A stretch of DNA of 5,167 nt. It comes from Brevundimonas sp. UBA5866 (GTDB taxonomy: Bacteria; Pseudomonadota; Alphaproteobacteria; Caulobacterales; Caulobacteraceae). Position 1 is the stretch's first letter, and each line of letters begins with the position of its first letter. Below are positions 1-5,167 of this stretch, piece by piece. A program made the translations under genes and the position numbers. The notes below the pieces were generated by a model. It was not told where the DNA came from and ran no database searches. It worked only from the letters and a program-made list of their open reading frames with translations. Where the stretch lies: positions 1-5,167 of the forward strand of contig NZ_DJFS01000102.1 in the NCBI RefSeq assembly GCF_002432125.1, in the 5' to 3' direction.

Positions 1-294
1 CGTGATGGCCGCCCGGCGGTGCTCGCCCATGCGGCGGTGCTGATGGACGACTGGCGCGAACCGATGGCCGACATCGTCAACCGCTTCTATCACGCCTGCG
101 CCAGCGACCTGCGCTGCGCGGCCGACAGTCATCTGGCGCTCGGTGAGCGACTGCCAGGCGCCTGGAGCGAAGCCGAGTCGCTGTCCGACCGCTATCAACG
201 TGTGCTGGCCTGGCAAGGCCTGGAACTCGGCGCCCGCCCCTTGCCCTGCCCGGCCACAGGCACGGTCGCCGGTCCACCCTCCCCCGTGCTTTGA
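1..294 (+). CDS. C-terminal part of an unrecognised protein (5' end outside window)
   Basis: The frame is open from the first base (Arg-Asp-Gly-Arg-Pro...) to a TGA at 292-294, giving 97 visible residues. The GTG at 19 is internal and has no convincing ribosome binding site, so I treat this as a gene tail. Codons end overwhelmingly in G or C and the stretch is about 70% GC, which fits genuine coding in a GC-rich host. The peptide looks soluble and mostly helical, with charged and Leu/Ala-rich segments around DDWREPMADIV and SLSDRYQRVLAWQG, then a Pro-rich tail of about 20 residues. It has no membrane segment, no metal-binding cluster and no motif I can assign to a family. The next possible start codon is 50 bp downstream, so it may once have been the upstream member of an operon. 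No function is proposed. Confidence 0.6.
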   Translation, partial: RDGRPAVLAHAAVLMDDWREPMADIVNRFYHACASDLRCAADSHLALGERLPGAWSEAESLSDRYQRVLAWQGLELGARPLPCPATGTVAGPPSPVL

Positions 295-331
295 AAAACA
301 CCACGGCCACCAACCGGTCCGGCCATGCATC

Positions 332-336
332 GGAGG
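332..336 (+). promoter_or_regulatory. Strong Shine-Dalgarno GGAGG ahead of the 48-codon ORF
   Basis: GGAGG lies 8 bases before the ATG at 345. It is the best ribosome binding site in the first 650 bases and is the main reason to think that a translated gene once began here. The spacer AAAACCCC has no competing start codon. Confidence 0.5.
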
Positions 337-344
337 AAAACCCC

Positions 345-491
345 ATGAGCTATTCCACCCCCGACCCGCCCGGCCAGCGCGGGTATCCAACACTTCGCCC
401 TGCCCAGTCCAGGCGAAGCGGTGACCGTCTTCCGAGGAGCCTCACCCAGCAGGGCACAACGGCCCCAACACTGGCAACCAGAGCGCAATGA
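345..491 (+). pseudogene. Short ORF (48 aa), probably the broken start of a lost gene
   Basis: A strong Shine-Dalgarno sequence (GGAGG, 332-336) precedes an ATG at 345 by 8 bases, and the frame runs to TGA at 489-491. The first 12-13 codons (MSYSTPDPPGQRG) are rich in G/C third positions, as in a true gene of this host. After about position 382 that bias fades in this frame. The next frame then gives a more protein-like reading (GIQHFALPSPGEAVTVFRGA) that stops at TAG 508-510. Together this suggests a gene start with a good ribosome binding site, followed by a frameshift and loss of the rest, next to a sharp fall in GC content. I do not recognise either peptide. It could instead be a real small protein or noncoding sequence with a chance ribosome binding site. 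Confidence 0.35.
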
Positions 492-592
492 AGCCGGCCA
501 GAAGTTATAGAAGTTTGAATAACGATTTCGAAAAGCCGTGATAGGTGCATGTTGTTTCGCGCCATTACGGGGGCTCATACCGGAATCGACTT

Positions 593-600
593 AATAACAA
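593..600 (+). promoter_or_regulatory. Upstream CA motif (AANAANAA), candidate Hfq/Crc site
   Basis: The sequence AATAACAA matches AANAANAA exactly, the A-rich motif bound by Hfq with Crc on Pseudomonas mRNAs under carbon catabolite repression. It lies 83 bases before the dehydrogenase start codon, so it can act on that mRNA only if transcription starts upstream of 593. Its weight comes from the second exact copy at the start codon, because an 8-base degenerate motif is common by chance in AT-rich sequence. Confidence 0.35.
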
Positions 601-667
601 AAGAAATGCCAGAAGAGCTTTATCCGTAAATGCTCGTTGTACCCCACGCACGCCTGAAACCCTAAAC

Positions 668-673
668 AAGGAA
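668..673 (+). promoter_or_regulatory. Ribosome binding site of the dehydrogenase gene
   Basis: AAGGAA ends 9 bases before the ATG at 683. It decides the start: this ATG is followed directly by a Lys-containing n-region and a hydrophobic signal-peptide core, whereas the in-frame ATG at 545 has no such site. The site overlaps the CA motif at 673-680, so an RNA-binding repressor there would block ribosome access. Confidence 0.7.
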
Positions 674-680
674 ATAATAA
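673..680 (+). promoter_or_regulatory. CA motif (AANAANAA) between ribosome binding site and start codon, candidate Hfq/Crc operator
   Basis: AATAATAA matches the Hfq/Crc catabolite-activity motif AANAANAA at every fixed position and lies 2 bases before the ATG at 683. This is the classic position for translational repression of catabolic genes in Pseudomonas when a preferred carbon source is present. The match is seen directly; the regulation is inferred. Confidence 0.5.
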
Positions 681-682
681 AA

Positions 683-2815
683 ATGAAATTAAAACAGTCA
701 AACCTAAGGGTTCACCTGATGATGGCCGCCTCGCTTTTTGCGATCACGCCGCTGCATGCATCAGACAGAATCATCACAGACAAGGAATTGTCCGATGAAT
801 CAAACACTGCTGACTGGCTGGCTTACGGGCGCACACACTCCGAACAACGGTTCAGCCCGCTCAAGGACATCAACGTAGATAATGTCAGCCAACTCAAACC
901 TGAATGGTATTCGCCGCTACCTGACCGCTCAGATATGGTCGGAACGCCCTTGGTGGTCGATGGCGTCATGTACTATGTGGGCGAAATGAACAGAACACGT
1001 GCGTTCGATGCCCGCACGGGAAAGAAGCTTTGGGAATACGATCCGCAAGTTTCCAAAGAGATCCTCGACAACAATATGAAGAAGGTCTTCTGGAAGCATA
1101 ACCGGGGACTTTCAACCTACGGCGACAAGTTGTTCATTGCCACCTGGGACGGCCGCCTGATTGCAATCAACCGAAAGGACGGCAAGGAAGTCTGGCAGAC
1201 CCGTACATTCGATCACGACCAGCCGTTGAATATCACCGGCCATCCCAAGGCCTTCGACGGCAAGGTATTCGTCGGCAATGGCGGCACCGAACTTGGTCCG
1301 ATGCGTGGGTATGTAACTGCCTACGATGCCGAAACCGGCAAACAGGTCTGGCGTTTCTATATCGTTCCCGGCAATCCTGCCGATGGATTCGAGGATGCCG
1401 CTCAGGAGATGGCGGCCAAGACCTGGAGTGGCCGCTGGTGGGAGAACGGCGGCGGCGGTAATGCCTGGCACGGCTGGACGTACGACGCCAAGTACAACCA
1501 GCTCATCTTTGGTACAGGTAACGGCGGCCCCTGGAACATCAAGGTGCGTAGCCCGGAGGGTGGCGACAACCTGTTCCTGTGTTCTGTCGTGGCGGTCGAT
1601 GCGGATACGGGCGAATACAAGTGGCATGTCCAGACTGCCCCGGGTGACACCTGGGACTACAACTCGAACATGGACATCGTGCTGGCCGATCTGAAAATAG
1701 ACGGCAAGGATGTTGACGCCGTATTGCACGCCCCCAAAAACGGCTTCTTCTATACGATCGACCGTTCGAACGGCAAGGTACTGTCCGCGGAGAAATTCGC
1801 CGATGCCAACTGGTCAACCAGGTACAACCTGAAAGAGCAGCGCCATATCGTTGCCGACGACGCCAGGTATCCCGACGGCGAGAAGAATATCTACCCATCG
1901 GCATTCGGTGCGCACTCATGGCACGCGATGTCCTATAACCCCGAGCTGAATCTTGCCTTTATCCCTACCAACCATCTAGGCAACACCTTCAAGGACGACG
2001 GTAAAAATACGAAGCCTGGCCATAAGATGGCGAGCCACAAACTCTACCTGGGGCTGACCGGTTGGGAATTGACCAAGGACCCGCACGAGTCACGGGGCTC
2101 GTTGCAGGCCTGGGACCCGGTCAAGAACAAGCGCGTGTGGCAGGTAAACCAGAAGAGTCCTTGGGGCGGCGGTACCTTGACCACGGCCGGCAACCTGGTT
2201 TTCCAGGGCGAGCCCGATGGCCTGTTCAAGGCTTATGACGCACGCACCGGTGAAGAACTCTGGTCCTATGACGTCGGCCTCGGTATCTCCGCGCCACCGA
2301 TCACTTACAAGCTGGATGGCAAGCAGATGGTGTCCCTGCTGGTGGGCCCTGGTGGTGCATTGGCCTCCAACTTCGGCGGCTCAGGCGAACTGGGTTTTGA
2401 AAGCCATGGCTGGAAATATGGTGCGCATGAGCGCCGCATCATGACCTTCTCGCTTGACGGAAAAGCGGTCGTTCCAGAACAGCCGGCGCCGCAACTCGCC
2501 AAACCCATCATCGATGAGAAGTTTGAAGTCGATGCCGAAAAGGCCGAGACGGGCGCGGGTGTCTATGCGGAAAACCTCTGCGTTGGGTGCCACGGCGCCG
2601 GGGCTGTTGCGGGCATGAAGGCACCCGATCTGCGGGAGTCGCCGATCTTGCTCACAGGCAGCGAAAAAGCGTTTGAGAGCGTGGTGCGCGGTGGAGCATT
2701 GCTCGTCAATGGCATGCCCAAGTTCCCGGATCTGACCGATGCAGAGCTGGAAAGCATTCGCCATTTCGTGCGCAGGCAAGCACACGACGGGGTGAAGTCT
2801 GGCGGCGGCCATTAG
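683..2815 (+). CDS. Periplasmic PQQ-dependent quinohemoprotein dehydrogenase (type II alcohol dehydrogenase-like)
   Basis: The product has 710 residues, normal for type II quinohemoprotein alcohol dehydrogenases, which oxidise alcohols in the periplasm with PQQ and pass electrons to their own heme c. A Sec signal peptide (1-26, cleavage after LHA) precedes a PQQ propeller (about 30-595). Propeller blades end in Trp-docking motifs at about 114-118, 168-172, 220-224, 311-315, 483-487 and 524-528. Predicted key residues are Arg141 (PQQ), Glu203 and Asn280 (calcium), Trp262 (PQQ stacking), catalytic Asp325 and Lys352. The cytochrome c domain (about 620-700) has CVGCH at 633-637 (His637 ligand) and probable Met678 as sixth ligand. 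Position +2 after the catalytic Asp is Asn327, so the extra Asp of lanthanide enzymes is missing. Oddly, the vicinal Cys pair before Arg141 is absent: residues 135-142 read VFWKHNRG, and the only other Cys is Cys300. GC content is below both neighbours. The family assignment is firm; the substrate is unknown. Lupanine hydroxylase-like or other non-alcohol substrates are possible. Confidence 0.93.
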   Translation: MKLKQSNLRVHLMMAASLFAITPLHASDRIITDKELSDESNTADWLAYGRTHSEQRFSPLKDINVDNVSQLKPEWYSPLPDRSDMVGTPLVVDGVMYYVGEMNRTRAFDARTGKKLWEYDPQVSKEILDNNMKKVFWKHNRGLSTYGDKLFIATWDGRLIAINRKDGKEVWQTRTFDHDQPLNITGHPKAFDGKVFVGNGGTELGPMRGYVTAYDAETGKQVWRFYIVPGNPADGFEDAAQEMAAKTWSGRWWENGGGGNAWHGWTYDAKYNQLIFGTGNGGPWNIKVRSPEGGDNLFLCSVVAVDADTGEYKWHVQTAPGDTWDYNSNMDIVLADLKIDGKDVDAVLHAPKNGFFYTIDRSNGKVLSAEKFADANWSTRYNLKEQRHIVADDARYPDGEKNIYPSAFGAHSWHAMSYNPELNLAFIPTNHLGNTFKDDGKNTKPGHKMASHKLYLGLTGWELTKDPHESRGSLQAWDPVKNKRVWQVNQKSPWGGGTLTTAGNLVFQGEPDGLFKAYDARTGEELWSYDVGLGISAPPITYKLDGKQMVSLLVGPGGALASNFGGSGELGFESHGWKYGAHERRIMTFSLDGKAVVPEQPAPQLAKPIIDEKFEVDAEKAETGAGVYAENLCVGCHGAGAVAGMKAPDLRESPILLTGSEKAFESVVRGGALLVNGMPKFPDLTDAELESIRHFVRRQAHDGVKSGGGH

Positions 2816-2852
2816 GCCGGCGACCTTTGATCGCCAACCAGACAGTTGAACC

Positions 2853-2880
2853 GGTAACGCCTGAATAGCCAGGCGTTACC
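2853..2880 (+). terminator. Perfect 11-bp hairpin after the dehydrogenase gene
   Basis: GGTAACGCCTG (2853-2863) pairs perfectly with CAGGCGTTACC (2870-2880) around a 6-base loop, 38 bases after the dehydrogenase stop. It could end or attenuate transcription, or protect the 3' end of the dehydrogenase mRNA from exonucleases. No T-run follows (ACTGAGCAG), so it is not a textbook intrinsic terminator and some read-through into the porin gene is plausible. Confidence 0.5.
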
Positions 2881-2896
2881 ACTGAGCAGAAACGCA

Positions 2897-2944
2897 CGCG
2901 AATACCGTGAACGCCCACTCCCATGGCGGCTAACGGTATTCGCG
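2897..2944 (+). promoter_or_regulatory. Perfect 12-bp dyad in the porin gene leader
   Basis: CGCGAATACCGT (2897-2908) is repeated as its exact reverse complement at 2933-2944, with a 24-base spacer. Inside the spacer CGCC (2912-2915) can pair with GGCG (2925-2928), making a branched or extended hairpin. In DNA this could be a dimeric regulator operator; in RNA it could be a 5'-leader structure 35 bases before the porin start codon. It also contains an in-frame ATG at 2923 that I reject as the porin start, because it has no ribosome binding site and would bury the signal peptide. Confidence 0.5.
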
Positions 2945-2966
2945 GCACCCGCACCGTTACATCCCA

Positions 2967-2971
2967 AAGGA
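2967..2971 (+). promoter_or_regulatory. Ribosome binding site of the porin gene
   Basis: AAGGA ends 8 bases before the ATG at 2980 and fixes that start over the upstream in-frame ATG at 2923. Translation from 2980 gives a clean 23-residue signal peptide. GACAACAA across the start codon (2982-2989) is a one-mismatch version of the AANAANAA motif seen at the dehydrogenase start. Confidence 0.65.
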
Positions 2972-2979
2972 TCAGAACA

Positions 2980-4248
2980 ATGACAACAAGCCTGCGCTGC
3001 GGCAGCGGCCTTCTCGTCGCCTGCCTGCTCACTTCTGCCCAAGCGGCCGAATATTCACCGGACCAGTTTCTCTTCGGCGACTGGAACGGCGCCCGCACCC
3101 GTCTGCACGAGGCCGGGGTCGACCTGCAAATCACCTACGTCAACGAACTGGCCCGCAACACCCAGGGCGGCGGCGACCATACCAGCACTTACGCCGACCA
3201 GCTGATGTTCGATGCAGCGCTGGACCTGGACAAATTGCTCGGCTGGTCCGGCGCTGGCCTGCACTTCACGCTGACCAACCGCAACGGCGAGAACCTCAAC
3301 GCCGAAGCGGACCTCGGCGTGCTCCTGCAACCGCAGGAAATCTACGGCTACGGCAGCGCGACCCGGCTGGTGCAGCTCTACTACCAGCAGGCGCTGCTGG
3401 ACGACCGCCTGCTGGTCAAGCTCGGCCGCCTGCCCATGAGCGGGGACATCTACCCCTTCGCCTGCCCGTTCCAGAACCTCGGTTTCTGCGGCACGGTGCC
3501 CGGCTACATCACATCGAACTGGTATACCTGGCCGATCAGCCAGTGGGGCGCCACCGCGCGTTACCAGCTGGACGCAGAGTGGTCGCTGCAGACCGCGCTT
3601 TATCAGGTCAATCCGCGTTTCACCGAGCGCGAGCAGGGGCTGAATTTCGGCAGCCCGTCGGGCACTACCGGCTACCACGCCGTTGCCGAACTGGGCTGGA
3701 CGCCGACCTTCGCCGGTCAACCCGGCGCCTATCGCCTGGGCCTCTGGCGCAATACCGGCGACTTCGAGGACATCTACCGTGACGCTGCCGGCCGGCCGAT
3801 GGCGCTTTCCGGGGCGCCAGCCGCCGAACACGACAAGGCCACCGGCGGCTATCTGATGGCCGAACAACAGATCTGGCAGAGCAGCGCGGTGGCCGAGCGA
3901 CGCTTGAAACTGTTTGCCAACTTCATCCAGTCCGACCCGGACGTGACCTATATCGAGCGCATCTGGCAGGTAGGCGGCATCCTCTCCGCGCCATTCGCCT
4001 CGCGCCCGAACGACGAGCTTGGCCTGGGCCTCGGGCGCCTGGAAATCAACGACGATGCCCGCCGTCGCCTGCGCGAACAGGGCGACCCGGTGCCCGACGT
4101 GGAATACCCGGCCGAGCTGTATTACCGCGTGGCGCTGACACCCGCCCTCTCGCTGACGCCGAACATCCAGTACTTCCACCGACCAGGCGGCTTCGACGAA
4201 GACAAGGACGTGGTGGTCGTCGGACTGAAGACGGTGGTCAGCTTCTGA
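2980..4248 (+). CDS. Carbohydrate-selective porin, OprB family
   Basis: The 422-residue precursor has a signal peptide (1-23, cleavage after AQAA) and ends in Phe, the usual C-terminal signal for beta-barrel insertion by the BAM complex. OprB-family features are the N-terminal FGDWNGARTRLHEAGV block (32-47), a barrel of alternating strands rich in Tyr and Trp, the KLGRLPMSGDIYPF segment (147-160), and CPFQNLGFC (162-170), where the two Cys may form a loop disulfide. OprB porins carry glucose and other small sugars or polyols across the outer membrane; the exact substrate here cannot be read from sequence. The gene follows the quinohemoprotein gene after 164 bp on the same strand, so it may feed that enzyme, as OprB often does for periplasmic sugar oxidation. 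GC content is clearly higher than in the dehydrogenase gene. The family call is firm; the symbol oprB is withheld because Pseudomonas genomes often have several paralogs. Confidence 0.9.
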   Translation: MTTSLRCGSGLLVACLLTSAQAAEYSPDQFLFGDWNGARTRLHEAGVDLQITYVNELARNTQGGGDHTSTYADQLMFDAALDLDKLLGWSGAGLHFTLTNRNGENLNAEADLGVLLQPQEIYGYGSATRLVQLYYQQALLDDRLLVKLGRLPMSGDIYPFACPFQNLGFCGTVPGYITSNWYTWPISQWGATARYQLDAEWSLQTALYQVNPRFTEREQGLNFGSPSGTTGYHAVAELGWTPTFAGQPGAYRLGLWRNTGDFEDIYRDAAGRPMALSGAPAAEHDKATGGYLMAEQQIWQSSAVAERRLKLFANFIQSDPDVTYIERIWQVGGILSAPFASRPNDELGLGLGRLEINDDARRRLREQGDPVPDVEYPAELYYRVALTPALSLTPNIQYFHRPGGFDEDKDVVVVGLKTVVSF

Positions 4249-4262
4249 CCGGCGCATGAAGC

Positions 4263-4292
4263 GCGGCGACCGCGCACAAAGCCGGTCGCCGC
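4263..4292. terminator. Hairpin between convergent genes, possible bidirectional terminator
   Basis: GCGGCGACCG (4263-4272) pairs perfectly with CGGTCGCCGC (4283-4292) around a 10-base loop, 14 bases after the porin stop. Only a short TT follows on the plus strand, and the minus-strand side is not T-rich either, so it is a weak intrinsic terminator. Its place between converging genes supports a transcript-ending role. A small 6-bp hairpin (GGTCAG/CTGACC, 4236-4250) spans the porin stop codon just before it. Confidence 0.5.
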
Positions 4293-4433
4293 TTCGGTAG
4301 AAGCAGCGGATACCGTGGTTGGGACTTCAGCCTCAGCGCAGGCTCACCAAGCTGTGACTCTTGGCGAACCAAAGCGCCGCACTGCAAGGCTGACACCAGC
4401 CAAACCTCGAACCCGCCACCGCTAGCGTTCCGC
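4293..4433. other. Noncoding convergent gap with short inverted repeats
   Basis: No gene is supported here. The stretch holds several short dyads: AGCCT/AGGCT (4329-4344), the 8-bp palindrome CGCTAGCG (4420-4427), and a near-perfect long-range pair AGCCTCAGCG (4329-4338) with CGCTCAGGCT (4431-4440). The last overlaps the transporter stop codon. Such a cluster at a convergent junction may be a repetitive extragenic element or part of a transcription terminator; copy number would have to come from the whole genome. Confidence 0.3.
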
Positions 4434-5167
4434 TCAGGCTCCCCCCTCACCCGCCACAGCTGTGCCCACCCGCACCTCCGTTCGCCTGTCCGCCTGCTTG
4501 CCGAGCTGCCAGCCGAGATAGCCCCAGAGCAGTGCGCAGAGTGCGCCGGCCACGGCGACCAGACCGGCGCCCTGCCCGAACATGTCCAGCGCCGTCTTCC
4601 CCCAACCGCTGACGGCATCGCCGGCGCGGTAGACGACGGTGTCGATGACGTTCTTCGCCTTGTACTTACTCTCCGCATCCAGCGGCGCGAAGAGCATTTC
4701 GCGGCCGGGCCGGACGAACGCGTACTCGCCGATGCGGCGCACGATCATCAACGTCGCGAGCACGGCGAAGCTGGGCATCAGCGCGAGGCCGACAAAGCCG
4801 ACGCAGACCAGCAGCGGCACGATGGCCAGCAGCACGCGCACGCCGAGTTTCTGCGCCAGGCGGCCGGTGATGAAGAGTTGCGACAGCAGCGCGCCCGCCT
4901 GGACGACCACGTCGATGATGCCGAACACGCGAACCTGGGCAGCACGGTCAGGGAACAGCTCGGCCACCAGGCGTGCCTGCTCGAAGTAGAGAAAGGTGGT
5001 CACGGTAGCCAGCAGCACCACGAAACCGGCGATGCCGAGCAGATAGGGCGACTGCATCACCCGAGTCAGGCCGCTGAAGGGGTTGCCGGGCACCGGCCGA
5101 CGCGTACTCTCCGCCGGAGCCGCGCCGGGGCGCCCTGCTCCGCCGATTTCGCGCCAGCGCATCAGCG
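4434..5167 (-). CDS. Membrane transporter, MFS / ATP-ADP translocase-like (C-terminal part, 5' end outside window)
   Basis: The frame is open through the right edge (a Leu codon lies before the Met at 5162) and ends with TGA at 4434-4436, so the visible 243 or so residues are the C-terminal half of a larger protein. Counting from that internal Met, likely membrane segments are at about 40-60, 80-100, 108-129, 131-149 and 199-220, with a weaker one near 175-195. The motif KYKAKNVIDTVVYRAGD (167-183) resembles the YKAK-x-x-ID block of ATP/ADP translocase-like (Npt/Tlc) carriers, and bacterial relatives are often simply called MFS transporters. It acts in the inner membrane; the substrate is unknown and nucleotide exchange should not be assumed in a free-living host. 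The short charged tail after the last segment is cytoplasmic in appearance. It converges on the porin gene and has no evident link to it. Confidence 0.75.
   Translation of the reverse strand, partial: LMRWREIGGAGRPGAAPAESTRRPVPGNPFSGLTRVMQSPYLLGIAGFVVLLATVTTFLYFEQARLVAELFPDRAAQVRVFGIIDVVVQAGALLSQLFITGRLAQKLGVRVLLAIVPLLVCVGFVGLALMPSFAVLATLMIVRRIGEYAFVRPGREMLFAPLDAESKYKAKNVIDTVVYRAGDAVSGWGKTALDMFGQGAGLVAVAGALCALLWGYLGWQLGKQADRRTEVRVGTAVAGEGGA

Larger units (their letters stand above)
492..682 (+). other. AT-richer leader and presumed promoter region of the dehydrogenase gene
   Basis: Hand counts of 60-base stretches give 45-48% GC here, against about 70% in the flank at 121-180. This leader should carry the promoter of the dehydrogenase gene. 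The best sigma-70-like match is weak: TTGAAT (515-520), 18 bases, TGATAG (539-544). An 8-bp palindrome TTTCGAAA (526-533) and a close direct repeat (GAAGTT at 501, AAGTTT at 511) could be regulator contacts, but neither is convincing alone. The dehydrogenase frame stays open back to 545, but the ATG at 545 has no ribosome binding site and would put 46 non-signal residues ahead of a clean signal peptide. Two tiny ORFs (7 codons from 606, 11 codons from 630) are noted but unsupported. Confidence 0.4.

Noticed and set aside
606..665. Two tiny ORFs in the leader (MPEELYP and MLVVPHARLKP), the second starting at the stop of the first, as possible leader peptides
   Set aside because: Neither has a good ribosome binding site and no attenuator hairpin follows. 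They lack the spacing and length of a PqqA-type precursor, so chance is the simpler explanation.
545..682. 46-residue N-terminal extension of the dehydrogenase from the ATG at 545
   Set aside because: There is no ribosome binding site, and the extension is basic and hydrophilic ahead of a proper signal peptide that starts at 683 behind AAGGAA.
1112..1729. 205-codon minus-strand frame inside the dehydrogenase gene
   Set aside because: It lies wholly within a well-supported coding region and its translation shows no recognisable domain, so it is a shadow frame.
493..2821. GCCGGCC (493-499) and GGCCGGC (2815-2821) as inverted ends of a mobile element
   Set aside because: Seven GC-only bases are expected often by chance in this genome. 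There is no transposase and no flanking target duplication.
3055..4257. 400-codon open frame on the minus strand opposite the porin gene
   Set aside because: It has no family motif, signal peptide or ribosome binding site. It is explained by strong G/C third-position bias of the porin gene, whose plus-strand frame shows clear OprB features.
1..5167. CRISPR arrays, tRNA or rRNA genes, phage or transposase genes
   Set aside because: No regularly spaced repeats, cloverleaf-like sequence, rRNA signature or recombinase motif was seen on either strand.

Overview
The window looks like a chromosomal segment from a Pseudomonas-type gammaproteobacterium. The flanking genes are GC-rich (two 60-base stretches counted by hand give about 67-70% GC). 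The gene types also fit: an OprB-family porin, a periplasmic PQQ/heme dehydrogenase, and A-rich AANAANAA motifs at a translation start. The genus is inferred from these traits and was not tested by a search.

Layout. Positions 1-294 hold the 3' end of a plus-strand gene that I do not recognise. A 48-codon reading frame with a good ribosome binding site follows (345-491); it looks like the broken start of a further gene. GC content then drops to about 45-48% through an untranslated leader (492-682). This leads into a complete gene for a secreted quinohemoprotein dehydrogenase (683-2815): signal peptide, eight-bladed PQQ propeller and C-terminal cytochrome c domain. A 164-bp gap follows with a perfect 11-bp hairpin and a perfect 12-bp dyad. 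Next comes a complete OprB-type outer-membrane porin gene (2980-4248). After a hairpin-rich convergent gap, a minus-strand membrane transporter gene resembling the ATP/ADP-translocase-like MFS group enters from the right edge; its 5' part lies outside the window.

How the genes work together. The porin would admit a small polar substrate to the periplasm. There the quinohemoprotein would oxidise an alcohol, polyol or similar group with PQQ and pass electrons through its own heme to the respiratory chain. PQQ synthesis and cytochrome c maturation must be encoded elsewhere. A perfect AANAANAA (CA) motif between the Shine-Dalgarno sequence and the start codon of the dehydrogenase, a second one upstream, and a one-mismatch version at the porin start suggest shared Hfq/Crc catabolite control.

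The most unusual point is in the dehydrogenase. It keeps the expected PQQ, calcium-ligand and catalytic positions but has no vicinal Cys-Cys pair, the disulfide ring that normally stacks on PQQ in alcohol dehydrogenases of this class. That site reads V-F-W-K-H-N-R-G. Together with its lower GC content, this suggests a divergent, possibly acquired, enzyme of unknown substrate.
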